Source of the DNA: VYFG01 sp965248685
GTDB taxonomy: Bacteria; Pseudomonadota; Gammaproteobacteria; Arenicellales; Poriferihabitantaceae
Assembly: GCA_965248685.1 (NCBI GenBank)
Contig: CBDFKC010000004.1
Span: forward strand, 372,001-436,000
Direction of reading: 5' to 3'
Length of the DNA stretch: 64,000 nucleotides
Shown: one piece after another, positions 53,815-63,232 of the stretch
Layout of the letters: each line of letters starts with the position of its first letter
Position numbering within the stretch: the first letter of the stretch is position 1
Program-made: the position numbers and the translations under genes
The notes under the pieces: generated by a model
What the model was told of the DNA's origin: nothing
What the model saw: the letters and a program-made list of their open reading frames with translations, nothing else
Database searches by the model: none

Positions 53815-55188
53815 ATGTCATTCCCTCACGAAATTTTTAAAGCCTACGATATACGGGGAATAATAGATCGCACTCTGACCAATGACCTGGTTGAGCTCAT
53901 TGGTAAGGCCCTGGGTACTGAAAGTCTTGAGCAAGGAGTTGATACCGTGGTAATTGGCTGGGATGGACGATTATCTGGCCCGGGGTTGGCCGGGTCCCTC
54001 GCCAAAGGGTTTCTCGCCACCGGTTGTAATGTTATCCAGATTGGACAGGTGCCAACCCCAACTCTGTATTTTGCGACCAAGGAATACCAGACCGGAACCG
54101 GGGTGCAGGTTACCGGAAGCCATAATCCGCCAGAGTACAATGGCCTTAAAATGATGATTAATGGCACAACGCTGTCGGGCGAAGCGATTCAGAAAGTTAA
54201 ACAACGGGTTATCGACCGGGATTTTGTTTCTGGTTCAGGAAAACTGGAGCAGCGCGAAATATTACAAATGTACTGCGATCGAATCGTTGCTGATGTGTCA
54301 TTAGCGCGACCCTTAAAGGTTGTTGTGGATTGTGGCAACGGTGTTGGTGGCGGAGTGGCCCCAATGTTGTTTAGAAAACTGGGTTGCGAAGTGACAGAGT
54401 TGTTTTGTGAAGTGGATGGAAATTTTCCTAACCACCACCCGGATCCCAGTCAGCTGGAAAATCTCCAGGATCTGATTTCCATGGTTGGGCAAAAGAAAGC
54501 AGACTTTGGCATGGCTTTTGATGGCGATGCGGATCGCCTGGGGGTGGTGTCTCCGGAAGGAAATGTAATCTGGCCAGATCGGCAAATGTTATTGTTTTCC
54601 CGCAGTATTCTCGCAACACAGCCTGGTGCGGAAATTATATTTGACGTTAAGTGTTCGCAAATACTGCCTGCCGATATCGAAGCAAATGGCGGCAAGGCAA
54701 CCATGTGGAAAACCGGCCATTCATTTATTAAAAGCAAGCTTAAGCAAACTGGGGCGGCGCTGGCTGGCGAGATGAGTGGTCACATTTTTTTTAACGATCG
54801 CTGGGGTGGATTTGATGATGGTCTTTACGCGGGGGCAAGACTCTGTGAATTACTTGCGGCGACCGACCAATCTCCCGGTGAGGTGTTTGCGTCCTTGCCC
54901 AACACGATTAACACGCCAGAACTCAGAATCGAAATGGAGGAAGGAGAGCATTATGCATTGATGGAACAGCTCATGGAGAATGCGAACTTTGACGACGCCA
55001 GGGTGAGTAAAATAGATGGCGTGCGCGTGGATTTTGCAGATGGATTCGGACTTATCAGGCCGTCTAACACCACGCCAACTTTGATTATGCGATTTGAGTC
55101 CCAGACCAGTAATGGGCTGGAGGCAATTCAGAATCGTTTCCGTGATCTACTTTTAGGGACCCGTAGTAGTTTAAAGTTACCTTTTTAG
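53815..55188 (+). CDS. algC: Phosphomannomutase/phosphoglucomutase (AlgC-type)
   Basis: 457 residues. The catalytic phosphoserine loop is GVQVTGSHNPPEYNGLKMM, the metal-binding loop FDGDADRLG, the sugar-binding loop GEMSGHIFFNDRWGG (about 320) and the phosphate-binding loop RPSNTTPTLIMRFE near the C-terminus. This order and length match ManB/AlgC. It interconverts sugar-6- and sugar-1-phosphates for GDP-mannose, and hence for the GDP-fucose made by the fcl product upstream in the window. Confidence 0.95.
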   Translation: MSFPHEIFKAYDIRGIIDRTLTNDLVELIGKALGTESLEQGVDTVVIGWDGRLSGPGLAGSLAKGFLATGCNVIQIGQVPTPTLYFATKEYQTGTGVQVTGSHNPPEYNGLKMMINGTTLSGEAIQKVKQRVIDRDFVSGSGKLEQREILQMYCDRIVADVSLARPLKVVVDCGNGVGGGVAPMLFRKLGCEVTELFCEVDGNFPNHHPDPSQLENLQDLISMVGQKKADFGMAFDGDADRLGVVSPEGNVIWPDRQMLLFSRSILATQPGAEIIFDVKCSQILPADIEANGGKATMWKTGHSFIKSKLKQTGAALAGEMSGHIFFNDRWGGFDDGLYAGARLCELLAATDQSPGEVFASLPNTINTPELRIEMEEGEHYALMEQLMENANFDDARVSKIDGVRVDFADGFGLIRPSNTTPTLIMRFESQTSNGLEAIQNRFRDLLLGTRSSLKLPF

Positions 55189-55239
55189 GTTCGTGTTTGT
55201 TCTAAATTTCCTCCGCCATATTGGTGGCGACTAGGATAA

Positions 55240-56418
55240 TTACCAGACCTTTTTGCTGAGTTCCATGGTCTGTTGATTTTGCGCATCCATCCCCTCGGTC
55301 GAGAATGAGCGACTGGCTTCACTAAAATAGTTTTTCGCAAGGACCATCGAATCATTGGAGTTGTAGAGTAATGCGAGTACTCCTTGCTGGCGATGGAACA
55401 TGGCGCGTTTTGAAACGTTTTCGAGGGATTTACTGGCGAGCAGGCGAAAATGCCAGGCTCGGGCAAAATTCTTTTGTGATAAAAAATGATGGTACAGACG
55501 TTGATAGTCCCGCGCCACTGCAATCTGTTCGATACTCTCCCGGTAGGAGCCATAGTTTTCGTCGATTTCCTGCTCCAGACCAAACAATCGCCATTCGTCG
55601 ATACCGGCAGTTCGCAGTAATTCCAATTCTTTCTGCGCCGGGGTGACCTGCCCCGAAGATGAATACAGTCTCGCGGCTTCTAACCTGGCGCGTTCGGATT
55701 CGAATTGATTGCCGGTGCGCAGGTGCAAATGGGCCAACGATGAATAGGCACTTGCCGCGGCGTTAAATCGGTTGATCGACAAGCTGTGTTCTATGGCGGT
55801 CAATATGCTCTGCTCCGCTTGCTGGTATCTCCCGCGGTACAGTTGGTTGCGTCCTATCTGGAGTGCGTCATATGCATAGCCGGCACTGCGGGCGATTTCC
55901 CTGGACTTCATATAGGTTCGGCCGAGTTGCATATAGATTTCTGCGCGAGCCGCGTCATGATCAGTCTCACTAAGCAAGTCCAGGGCTTCAAACAAATAAA
56001 CTTCGGCGACGTCAAGAATCTGACGCTCGATGGAAACCTGCCCAAGTAAAGAAAGAATTTCCACCAGTTGACCAGTTTGATTATCGGTAACTGCCTGGGC
56101 AGCGAGGTTTAGCAGACGGTCCGTGAGAACACCAAACTCTCTATTTTCCATCAGGATTTCCAGTTCGGGATCGATCTCCTTTATTGACTTCGTGGTTTTA
56201 GCGAGAAGCCGGGCATCCAGATGAGGGCTGACCAGGGATTCAGGTGGGACGGGCAGGGAGTCGGCATCCCGAGCCAGCAATAACAGCTCTTGTTCACTCA
56301 GTCCGATTGCGCTTGGCACCCAGGGCTTGAGTTCTATCAATAACACCAGAGTTACCGCAAATATGCCGACCAAGGCTATACGAGTGTTTTCAGATAATTG
56401 ATTGATCCAGTCGCCCAT
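55240..56418 (-). CDS. Membrane-anchored TPR-like helical-repeat protein
   Basis: 392 residues. One transmembrane segment near the N-terminus (TRIALVGIFAVTLVLLIELKPWV) is followed by TPR-like helical repeats (ILDVAEVYLFEALDLLSETDHDAARAEIYMQLGRTYMKSREIARSAGYAYDALQIGRNQLYRGRYQQAEQSILTAIEHS and others) to the end. It is a likely scaffold at the inner membrane facing the periplasm or cytoplasm; no family name was recognised. Convergent with algC and divergent from the SPFH gene. Confidence 0.75.
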   Translation of the reverse strand: MGDWINQLSENTRIALVGIFAVTLVLLIELKPWVPSAIGLSEQELLLLARDADSLPVPPESLVSPHLDARLLAKTTKSIKEIDPELEILMENREFGVLTDRLLNLAAQAVTDNQTGQLVEILSLLGQVSIERQILDVAEVYLFEALDLLSETDHDAARAEIYMQLGRTYMKSREIARSAGYAYDALQIGRNQLYRGRYQQAEQSILTAIEHSLSINRFNAAASAYSSLAHLHLRTGNQFESERARLEAARLYSSSGQVTPAQKELELLRTAGIDEWRLFGLEQEIDENYGSYRESIEQIAVARDYQRLYHHFLSQKNFARAWHFRLLASKSLENVSKRAMFHRQQGVLALLYNSNDSMVLAKNYFSEASRSFSTEGMDAQNQQTMELSKKVW

Positions 56419-56580
56419 GGTTTAAATTTCGGAGTTACCTCAGTATAAAGACAAACCAAAGATCAGACAAATTTAAACGTTAAGTGGGATTTGGCGCCAT
56501 TTTTAAAGAAGTTAGTGCTATATAGATAGTTTTAGTGGCATTTTCGCCGTAGTTTTCCAAAACTGGGCGCGCGATATTTC

Positions 56581-56608
56581 TTGCTTTTAGCGGGATAATC
56601 ACTATATT
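56581..56608 (+). promoter_or_regulatory. Possible promoter for the SPFH/NfeD pair
   Basis: TTGCTT (56581-56586) is followed 16 bp later by TATATT (56603-56608). They lie 36 bp before the SPFH gene start. Both boxes differ from consensus, so this is a candidate only. Confidence 0.35.
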
Positions 56609-56644
56609 TCATCTATAGAGATAACTAATAACTGAGGATTTACG

Positions 56645-57580
56645 ATGGAACCAACTTCTATTGCAGCCATTGTGCTGCTTGTGCTTGCAATTTTGACGGC
56701 GATGAAGTCGGTGGTGACGGTACGCCAGGGATTCGCCTATACCGTTGAGCGCTTCGGCCGTTTTACCAAAACCATGCAACCGGGAATTCATTTCCTGATT
56801 CCCTATATCGATTCCATAGGCGCGAAGGTCAATATGATGGAGCGGGTTCTTGAAGTTCCATCCCAGGAAGTAATCACCCGGGATAACGCCGTAGTTAAAG
56901 TCGATGGGGTGGTGTTTTATCAGGTATTAGACGCGGCCAAAGCCAGCTACGAAGTCAATATGTTGGAGAACGCGATCCTCAATTTGACCATGACCAATAT
57001 TCGAACCGTTCTCGGATCGATGGACCTCGATCAATCGTTGTCCCAGCGCGATACCATCAATGCGTCACTGCTTAATGTGGTTGATACCGCCACTACTCCC
57101 TGGGGAGTTAAAGTCACCCGGATAGAAATTAAAGACATTACTCCACCCCAGGATCTGGTGGATTCTATGGCAAGGCAGATGAAAGCTGAACGGGAAAAGC
57201 GGGCTCAAATCCTCGAGGCAGAGGGTTCCCGGCAGTCCGACATCCTGAGGGCCGAGGGTCAGAAGCAATCGCTTATTTTGGATGCTGAAGGGGAAAAAGA
57301 AGCGGCATTTCGCAATGCCGAGGCGCGGGAACGTGAGGCCGAAGCCGAGGCAGCAGCAACCCGAATGGTTTCAGAGGCAATCGCTGCAGGAGATATCAAC
57401 GCGATTAATTATTTCGTTGCCCAAAAGTACGTGTCATCGTTAGCCGATATTGCGACCTCGAATAATCAGAAGGTCATTTTTCTGCCTCTGGAAGCTACCA
57501 GCATATTGGGTTCCCTCGGTGGCATTGGCGAACTGGCCAAGGAAGCATTTAGTAAAGGTAAACCTGCAAACGATAGTTGA
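56645..57580 (+). CDS. SPFH/Band 7 (stomatin/QmcA-like) membrane protein
   Basis: 311 residues. An N-terminal hydrophobic segment (IAAIVLLVLAILTAMKSVV) precedes the Band 7 domain (VRQGFAYTVERFGRFTKTMQPGIHFLIPYIDSIGAKVNMMERVLEVPSQEVITRDNAVVKVDGVVFYQV), then a long charged coiled coil (ILEAEGSRQSDILRAEGQKQSLILDAEGEKEAAFRNAEAREREAEAEAA). Stomatin-type proteins form large membrane assemblies that work with NfeD-type partners, exactly the gene that follows one base later. Confidence 0.93.
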   Translation: MEPTSIAAIVLLVLAILTAMKSVVTVRQGFAYTVERFGRFTKTMQPGIHFLIPYIDSIGAKVNMMERVLEVPSQEVITRDNAVVKVDGVVFYQVLDAAKASYEVNMLENAILNLTMTNIRTVLGSMDLDQSLSQRDTINASLLNVVDTATTPWGVKVTRIEIKDITPPQDLVDSMARQMKAEREKRAQILEAEGSRQSDILRAEGQKQSLILDAEGEKEAAFRNAEAREREAEAEAAATRMVSEAIAAGDINAINYFVAQKYVSSLADIATSNNQKVIFLPLEATSILGSLGGIGELAKEAFSKGKPANDS

Positions 57581-57581
57581 T

Positions 57582-58028
57582 ATGTTTGATATTTTCTCAA
57601 TGACCCATTGGAGCTGGTTGGTGCTAGGGCTCGGCCTGCTGGTGCTTGAGCTGGTCGCACAATTCATGTTTTTTCTTTGGCTCGGAGTTTCCGCCCTGGT
57701 CACTGGATTGGTGGTTTATCTGGTACCCGAAATGGGTTGGCAGGTGCAATTCCTGCTTTTCTCCGCGCTATCCGTTATCAGTATCCTGGTATCCCGTCGC
57801 TATTTCTTTCGCGGTCAAATTGAGACCGAATTGCCGAATCTGAATCGTCGAGGCCAGCAGTATGTCGGACGAACTTTTACTTTGGACGAAGCCATAATTA
57901 ATGGTTATGGGAAAATTTCGGTTGATGACAGTCACTGGAGGGTGACTGGTCCAGCTCTCGAGAAAGGTGCGGCAGTGAAGGTGGTCGCGGCAAATGGTTC
58001 GGTATTCGAAGTTGAGCAAGTGAATTAG
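57582..58028 (+). CDS. NfeD-like membrane protein
   Basis: 148 residues from the ATG at 57582, directly after the SPFH gene. Three to four hydrophobic segments (WLVLGLGLLVLELVAQFMFFLWLGVSALVTGLVVYLV, and VQFLLFSALSVISILVSRRYFF) are followed by an OB-fold end (RGQQYVGRTFTLDEAIINGYGKISVDDSHWRVTGPALEKGAAVKVV), as in short NfeD/YbbK-type proteins. A longer upstream frame reading through the SPFH gene is not credible. It is the usual partner of SPFH proteins in membrane homeostasis. Confidence 0.92.
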   Translation: MFDIFSMTHWSWLVLGLGLLVLELVAQFMFFLWLGVSALVTGLVVYLVPEMGWQVQFLLFSALSVISILVSRRYFFRGQIETELPNLNRRGQQYVGRTFTLDEAIINGYGKISVDDSHWRVTGPALEKGAAVKVVAANGSVFEVEQVN

Positions 58029-58217
58029 TAACCCCAGTTTTTTGTTGATATCCGGGTTGTTCTTTCCACGGAGCTTTTTAAACCACCAACGCTTCGAATA
58101 ACCCTTTCGGATTTGATAGACCGTGTTCAATGGGGTAAATCAATCGCCTGCCGTATTTCCTCGGAATTTTCTATAGTTTTGGTGTTTATCCCTATCTTTA
58201 GTTCAGTTTTTTGGTAG

Positions 58218-58673
58218 ATGAAAATAATTTTCTTTACAGTCATTTTGATCGCGGTTTCGATCTGTGTGTATTTCCTGGTTATCTCGATCACTGCCGCATC
58301 GGTAAAGGTCGGAATAGTTGATGGAAAATTGGGTCGATGCGGAAGCAAACCGAATTGTGTTAATAGCGAATATGACGGTGATAGTTTTGTTACGCCCGTT
58401 TCTCTTGCCTCAATGGAATTACCAGACTATTGGCTAAAGATAAAAAAAGAAATTGAGGCAATCGGTGGGATTGTCGTGGATCAGCATGAAAATTATCTTT
58501 GTGCCGAATTCAGATCCAGAATTTTTCGCTTTGTCGACGAGCTTGAGGTGAGGCTAGACAATAGTGAGAGCCTGTTACACGTCAGGTCCGGATCGCGCAG
58601 TGGCAAGTCGGATTTTGGGGTTAATCGAAAACGAGTTGAGGCACTACGCAAGCGCCTTGGATCGAAATCTTAA
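58218..58673 (+). CDS. DUF1499 family membrane protein
   Basis: 151 residues. One N-terminal transmembrane helix (IIFFTVILIAVSICVYFLVI) precedes the DUF1499 domain with its CGSKPNCVNS motif, AEFRSRIFRFVDELEVR and VRSGSRSGKSDFGVNRKRVEALR. The family has no established function and is common in proteobacteria and algae. The 189-bp gap upstream holds a short AACCC/GGGTT dyad after the NfeD stop but nothing else I can support. Confidence 0.9.
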   Translation: MKIIFFTVILIAVSICVYFLVISITAASVKVGIVDGKLGRCGSKPNCVNSEYDGDSFVTPVSLASMELPDYWLKIKKEIEAIGGIVVDQHENYLCAEFRSRIFRFVDELEVRLDNSESLLHVRSGSRSGKSDFGVNRKRVEALRKRLGSKS

Positions 58674-58693
58674 AAATATCAGGATATATACTA

Positions 58694-59140
58694 ATGAAAA
58701 TTCTAGGTCCTCTGTTGTTTGCATTTATCGCCGCATTCGGTAATGCGATGTTTGCTGCAGGTCAGAAGAAGGCTGTGGTATTTGACAACACCTTTACCTT
58801 TATTGGGTTGGCGGCCATGGTGTGCGTATTTTTGACTTTTCTGTTTACCCCGCTACTTGGTGCGCCCAACTATATAGCGGTCGCCAGAGAGAATGGATTG
58901 TGGGCAGTATTAAGTGGTACTGGTCTTTTCCTGACTTATCTCGGATTCAATCTACTGTATTCCAAATATGGTGCATCAAACTATATTCTCTACGCGGTTT
59001 TGTCGATAATCACGACATCGATATTCGTCGGAGTTATTTTGTTTAAAGAAACTTTCAATACTTATCACTGGCTGGCATTTTTCGCCTCCATCGTGACCGT
59101 AGTCTTGTTCTCTATTGGTAATAAAGTAAGCCAAGTCTAA
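58694..59140 (+). CDS. Small DMT/EamA-like membrane protein
   Basis: 148 residues with five predicted transmembrane segments, equivalent to one half of a typical EamA transporter. The last helix is preceded by FKETFNTYHWLAFFASIVTVVLFSIG, matching the FKE...AF signature of the superfamily. It would work as a dimer. The substrate is unknown. It follows the DUF1499 gene by 20 bp, so the two may be co-transcribed. Confidence 0.8.
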   Translation: MKILGPLLFAFIAAFGNAMFAAGQKKAVVFDNTFTFIGLAAMVCVFLTFLFTPLLGAPNYIAVARENGLWAVLSGTGLFLTYLGFNLLYSKYGASNYILYAVLSIITTSIFVGVILFKETFNTYHWLAFFASIVTVVLFSIGNKVSQV

Positions 59141-59258
59141 GTCAGAACATGTCACGGCTTTCCAGGTTTTCAAAAAAGCAAAAAATCGTTGCTAAATTGT
59201 GAGATATACTCATAGTCGTAGCCTCCAATAAATAATAATCGGTTCTAGAATATTCAGA

Positions 59259-59948
59259 GTGAAGTTAAGCGTAATAATTCCCTGTTTTAACGAGCAGACT
59301 ACAATTGAGGAAATCCTTCGCCAGGTTCGAAATTCTCCGGTGGAGTCCCAGGAGATCATTGTTGTGGACGATTTTTCCACGGACGGTACCCGGGAGCTAT
59401 TGAAAGGAAAGCTGGCGGATCAAATCGATCTCTGTCTGTTTCATGACATTAATGAAGGGAAGGGCGCGGCTCTTAGAAGGGGTATCGCCGCCGCTACAGG
59501 GGATATTGTTGTCATTCAGGACGCCGATCTGGAATATGATCCCCAGGAATATCCGGAACTCATTGAGCCAATAATTGCCGGTAAAGCTGATGTTGTCTAT
59601 GGTTCCAGGTTTATCGGTTCCGGCGCGCATCGGGTATTGTATTTCTGGCATACGGTGGGAAATCGTATGCTGACACTGCTGTCAAATATGATGACAAATA
59701 TGAACCTGACCGATATGGAAACCTGTTACAAAGCATTTAGGAGAGAAATCATTCAGGGTATTACCATTGAAGAGGATCGATTTGGGTTTGAGCCGGAGAT
59801 AACCGCAAAAGTTGCCAAAACAAAATGTAGGGTTTACGAAATTGGTATTTCCTATTACGGCAGAACCTACGTCGACGGCAAGAAAATTGGCTGGAAAGAT
59901 GGGGTGAGGGCGATCTATTGCATCATTAAATACAATTTGTTTCGGTAA
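59259..59948 (+). CDS. Glycosyltransferase family 2 (dolichol-phosphate mannosyltransferase-like)
   Basis: 229 residues. The GTG at 59259 gives the family start KLSVIIPCFNEQTTIEEILRQVRNSP. The DXD region is VVIQDADLEYDPQEYPELIEPI, and GSRFIGSGAHR, DMETCYKAFRREII and RFGFEPEITAKVAK are typical of DPM1-like enzymes that load a sugar onto a polyprenyl phosphate. The adjacent GT-C-like membrane protein on the opposite strand would use such a lipid-linked sugar. Confidence 0.93.
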   Translation: MKLSVIIPCFNEQTTIEEILRQVRNSPVESQEIIVVDDFSTDGTRELLKGKLADQIDLCLFHDINEGKGAALRRGIAAATGDIVVIQDADLEYDPQEYPELIEPIIAGKADVVYGSRFIGSGAHRVLYFWHTVGNRMLTLLSNMMTNMNLTDMETCYKAFRREIIQGITIEEDRFGFEPEITAKVAKTKCRVYEIGISYYGRTYVDGKKIGWKDGVRAIYCIIKYNLFR

Positions 59949-59995
59949 ATACTACCAGTTGAGTTTAGGTTTAACAGAGGGACTCAGCCAGGTTT

Positions 59996-61333
59996 TTAAT
60001 GGTTTACCGGATTGGTTGTTGAATTAGTTCTTGAGTCGGATTTAGAAAACCTGGTTGCCTGAAGTAAAGTCCAAATTGCTATAAACGACATAGCATACAT
60101 CCAGGGCTTTTGCGGTATTTGGTACCTTGGAAAGGGTGCGCCAACAAGGTGAATCAGCGTACTGTAGACCAGCACCATCGATATTGCGCGCAGGAATATG
60201 ACTTTATTCCTGTTCCTTACCAATTTATTGATACCCCGAAACCATACAGCGATACAAAAAATAAAAGCGATTAACACTAACGGGTAATGTAATAATTTTT
60301 GGAGTTTTAGGGACAATTTAAAATGGGGCAGGTAATCCCATGGCGATGAGGCCACTTTGTAAATAAAAATCTCGTCTGATCCCTGAATAGTGCTCCACTG
60401 CCAAAAGGCGAGGGGTTTGCCAACGACAAACCACTTGATGTGTTCCATTGGCTGAGTTTTAAACCGACGCAGTAACTCTTCGGTTACGGAACCGAGATTG
60501 GCCGAAATCTGCTTGGAAGCAGGATCAAACCGATAGGGATATCCCTTGGAGTTGCGGTTCCCATTGTATTCAAAATCAGGGTACATACCGTGATGAATGG
60601 TTCCAACCATTAATCCTTTGGCGTTGACTCCTTCATTGACCGAGGTAAGAATGGCCCATGGTCCATAGACACAACCGAAAAAAATGATCAAATATAGCAA
60701 GCCTTTCCAGTTTTTCTGATCCGTCGCGTAGTAGAGGTAGGGGCCGATAAATAAAATCAAATACTTTATATATGGCCTGGTAAGAGAAGCGTATGCGAGC
60801 ACACTTCCGGCAATAATCCAACCCCATTTCCGATTGACAAATATCGATAGATAAATAGCGAACATCAGTAAAATGGATAAAGATGTCATCAACGATTCTG
60901 TAAGAAAATACAGATTCATATTGATGATATGGGGAGAGGTCGCATACATAAAAGTAGCGGCCAGAGCAAACCAGTAGCTCGAAATTTTCCAGACGACAAA
61001 AAATACAAATATGCCAACAAGTGCATTCAAAGTCAGCTGTGCATGGGCGGTTCGAATGTACAGTCCGGCGGGATCATCGTTGACGAATAGTGCAGCAAAA
61101 AGCGGGTATCCGGGCGGTCTCAAGTAATCGGGCCTGGTTGAGTCCGAAGGAGGACCAGGAATTTTTCTCGAGTACTTGCCGTACTGGGAAATATTTAACG
61201 CGTATCCAAAATAGTCAGCAGCATCGGCTCTTACTGGGTTCTGGATAACCGAAAGGTCGACCGTTGACAATCGCATTTCAAAGCCAAGAAGGATAACCCC
61301 GGCAAGCAGGATTAGTTTGACAATCTTCACCAC
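59996..61333 (-). CDS. Membrane glycosyltransferase-like protein (GT-C / PMT-ArnT type)
   Basis: 445 residues with about ten to twelve hydrophobic segments and an early periplasmic loop with acidic residues (NPVRADAADYFGYALNIS), the position of catalytic Asp/Glu in GT-C enzymes. It also shows the DYLRPPGYPLFAALF motif common to the PMT_2/ArnT group. It would transfer a sugar from a polyprenyl carrier to a periplasmic acceptor. Converges with the GT2 gene, with 47 bp between. Confidence 0.8.
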   Translation of the reverse strand: MVKIVKLILLAGVILLGFEMRLSTVDLSVIQNPVRADAADYFGYALNISQYGKYSRKIPGPPSDSTRPDYLRPPGYPLFAALFVNDDPAGLYIRTAHAQLTLNALVGIFVFFVVWKISSYWFALAATFMYATSPHIINMNLYFLTESLMTSLSILLMFAIYLSIFVNRKWGWIIAGSVLAYASLTRPYIKYLILFIGPYLYYATDQKNWKGLLYLIIFFGCVYGPWAILTSVNEGVNAKGLMVGTIHHGMYPDFEYNGNRNSKGYPYRFDPASKQISANLGSVTEELLRRFKTQPMEHIKWFVVGKPLAFWQWSTIQGSDEIFIYKVASSPWDYLPHFKLSLKLQKLLHYPLVLIAFIFCIAVWFRGINKLVRNRNKVIFLRAISMVLVYSTLIHLVGAPFPRYQIPQKPWMYAMSFIAIWTLLQATRFSKSDSRTNSTTNPVNH

Positions 61334-61411
61334 TTAGACTTTTTGATCAAAGGTTGCAGGTTATATCTGATTACCGGTGTAAAACGTTTTTATCAATTGT
61401 GATCTCGCTAC

Positions 61412-62110
61412 CTAACGTTTGGTCGCAATTAGCAAGACGTTTTTCCCAACCGGTGGTGTAACAATATTTTCGACTCTTTGCATGAGCGGTACCACCAGGC
61501 TGTCGTAATAGTTAATCGAATTAGGAAGTTTTTCGGATTTCAGAAGGACAAAAATCAGATACCACGGAAGTATTCCTGCAATGTCAAAATATTTTGCGCG
61601 AATTACCTCGAATTCACTCGCATTTACAAGATCTACCAATGGGTTTTTGTGATAGCGTCGATAGTGGCCGATCAGTTTATCAAACCTGCTGTATAGAAAA
61701 CCTAATGCCGGGACAAATATAATAATCTTACCACCTGGTTTCAATGCTTTCTTAGCCAGTTCCAGCTCTGCTTTATCATCCTCAATATGTTCCAGCACAT
61801 TGATATACACGATGCTGTCGAATTGCCCATCATACCGATCGACGGCATCTCCAAGAATTGAATTGACTGTTTCAAGATTCTCATACTGCTGCGCCAACTG
61901 ATCAAGCGCGGGAAACATATTGCTTGAAGGTTCGAATGCTGTAACCTGCCGAGAACGATCCGCAATCAACATCTTGCTGAAATTTCCACAACCCGCACCC
62001 ACTTCAGCAATCCGCTGACCCAGATGCTCAGCAAACTGATCCAATATCCAACGGTGATAATTGGGAGCGAAGGACATACTTTCCAAATCCTTCCCGTGAT
62101 AATTGGACAT
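61412..62110 (-). CDS. SAM-dependent methyltransferase (class I)
   Basis: 232 residues. Motif I is IAEVGAGCGNFSKMLI (about 35-50), and the acidic end of strand 4 lies in SIVYINVLEHIEDDKAELELAKKALKPGGKIIIFVPA. The N-terminus MSNYHGKDLESMSFAPNYHRWILDQF is common in methyltransferases next to polysaccharide genes. The substrate is unknown. It lies 78 bp upstream of the GT-C gene on the same strand, so it may be in one unit with it. Confidence 0.9.
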   Translation of the reverse strand: MSNYHGKDLESMSFAPNYHRWILDQFAEHLGQRIAEVGAGCGNFSKMLIADRSRQVTAFEPSSNMFPALDQLAQQYENLETVNSILGDAVDRYDGQFDSIVYINVLEHIEDDKAELELAKKALKPGGKIIIFVPALGFLYSRFDKLIGHYRRYHKNPLVDLVNASEFEVIRAKYFDIAGILPWYLIFVLLKSEKLPNSINYYDSLVVPLMQRVENIVTPPVGKNVLLIATKR

Positions 62111-62403
62111 ATTTTTAGGCTAAACTGAAAACGCTAATCACTTAGATAACTACAAAAAATTTAATTATTAACGCATCAAAACAGGGTGAAAACTGATTGG
62201 TTTCAAAAGCACGCAAAATGGAAAAACCTTCTGCCAAATCGGAGGATGTTCGTATCTTACTCGACACAATAAAAAACCCCATAAAAAAACTTGAAATTTG
62301 AATGTGCTCAGATTCGCTCACAAGCAGTTGAGAGAAATCATATAGTATTTTAGTATAAGAGTGAATGAATCTGTTGATGAGTAATATTCTATTGATATGC
62401 AGG
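62111..62403. other. Gene-free AT-rich gap
   Basis: 293 bp between the methyltransferase start and the end of the histidine-kinase-like gene. A 27-residue open frame (62219-62302, plus strand) has no ribosome-binding site. I see no convincing gene or structured RNA; several A-runs make it look like an upstream promoter region for the methyltransferase. Confidence 0.4.
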
Positions 62404-63042
62404 TTAGCTACCGTTGACATCAGACTGCTGACGCAAATTTTCAATTTGAGCGAGAGCCTGTCCGCGGGATTCAAACATATCGGGGTCTCTGGATTTTATC
62501 TGCGCCCGTTCACCGTCAGCTTCCGTTTGGGCGAATCGAACGGTTCCCAGAGAGTATCCTACATTAATTTTTCTTCCCCTGTGGGCGAACGCTACCCAGG
62601 CTTCTGGCCATATACTGCAATTATGGTAGTTCACCATGAAATACCAGTCCCTTCCGCTTTCTTCAATCAATTCTTCCATTTCGTCGTAAAACTCGTTAAC
62701 CAGTTTCGAGCTGCTAAATTCGAAGTTACTGAAATCTACTTCGACAATAGATTGATCTTCCATCAGTTGAATCCGCGAATCAAACTTCTTTAGGTTTTTA
62801 TTTAACCTGCCTTCGGAGGACCGTAGGTCGGCGCGCTCTCCTGCAGCGTATACAGTTGCGGCCAGGTGCTCCACTCCTTTCTCAATCCGGGCGCATTCCG
62901 CCAGTGCGTTTCGGATAAATTGTTGCCGATCAGTTGACGGCAGATCAGGGAAATCACGTAAAATTTCGAGTACGCCACGTATTGCAGTTAGTGGTGAAAC
63001 GAATTCATCTTCCAGTTTGGTGCCGAGTGTCGTTGTGATCAT
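62404..63042 (-). CDS. Pseudo-HisKA protein of unknown function
   Basis: 212 residues. Residues about 10-60 (EDEFVSPLTAIRGVLEILRDFPDLPSTDRQQFIRNALAECARIEKGVEHLA) look like a histidine-kinase dimerisation helix pair. The usual SHELRTPLTAIRG is here EDEFVSPLTAIRG, with aspartate in place of the phospho-acceptor histidine, and no ATPase domain follows. The C-terminal about 130 residues alternate strands and helices (VEVDFSNFEFSSSKLVNEFYDEMEELIEESGRDWYFMVNYHNCSIWPEAWVAFAHRG) and may be STAS-like, but I could not assign a family. The sensor kinase gene lies 190 bp upstream. Confidence 0.65.
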   Translation of the reverse strand: MITTTLGTKLEDEFVSPLTAIRGVLEILRDFPDLPSTDRQQFIRNALAECARIEKGVEHLAATVYAAGERADLRSSEGRLNKNLKKFDSRIQLMEDQSIVEVDFSNFEFSSSKLVNEFYDEMEELIEESGRDWYFMVNYHNCSIWPEAWVAFAHRGRKINVGYSLGTVRFAQTEADGERAQIKSRDPDMFESRGQALAQIENLRQQSDVNGS

Positions 63043-63130
63043 ACTATCTTCCCTGCATCGGACATCTTATCCGGCTCCATTCAATTACATGCCGATATGA
63101 TTAGTCAAAAGCATCAGTAGGTAAACGTTT

Positions 63131-63158
63131 AATTTACCTTTTGCTACGATTTTGTCAA
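63131..63158 (-). promoter_or_regulatory. Possible promoter for the pseudo-HisKA gene
   Basis: On the minus strand TTGACA (63158-63153) is followed 16 bp later by TAAATT (63136-63131). The -35 box is perfect and the -10 box matches four of six. It lies about 90 bp before the gene start, in the gap after the sensor kinase gene. Confidence 0.45.
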
Positions 63159-63232
63159 TCGTCGCATTTGGGCCTGGTGTTGATGTAAATAATTGACTAC
63201 CAGAACTAATCTACCGCATACAGTTTCACAAA

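Noticed and set aside
56629..56640. A further copy of the element A end (AACTGAGGATT)
   Set aside because: Only 11 bases match and they cover the ribosome-binding region of the SPFH gene; no partner end is nearby.
62219..62302. A 27-residue plus-strand peptide gene
   Set aside because: No ribosome-binding site, AT-rich context and no recognisable feature.
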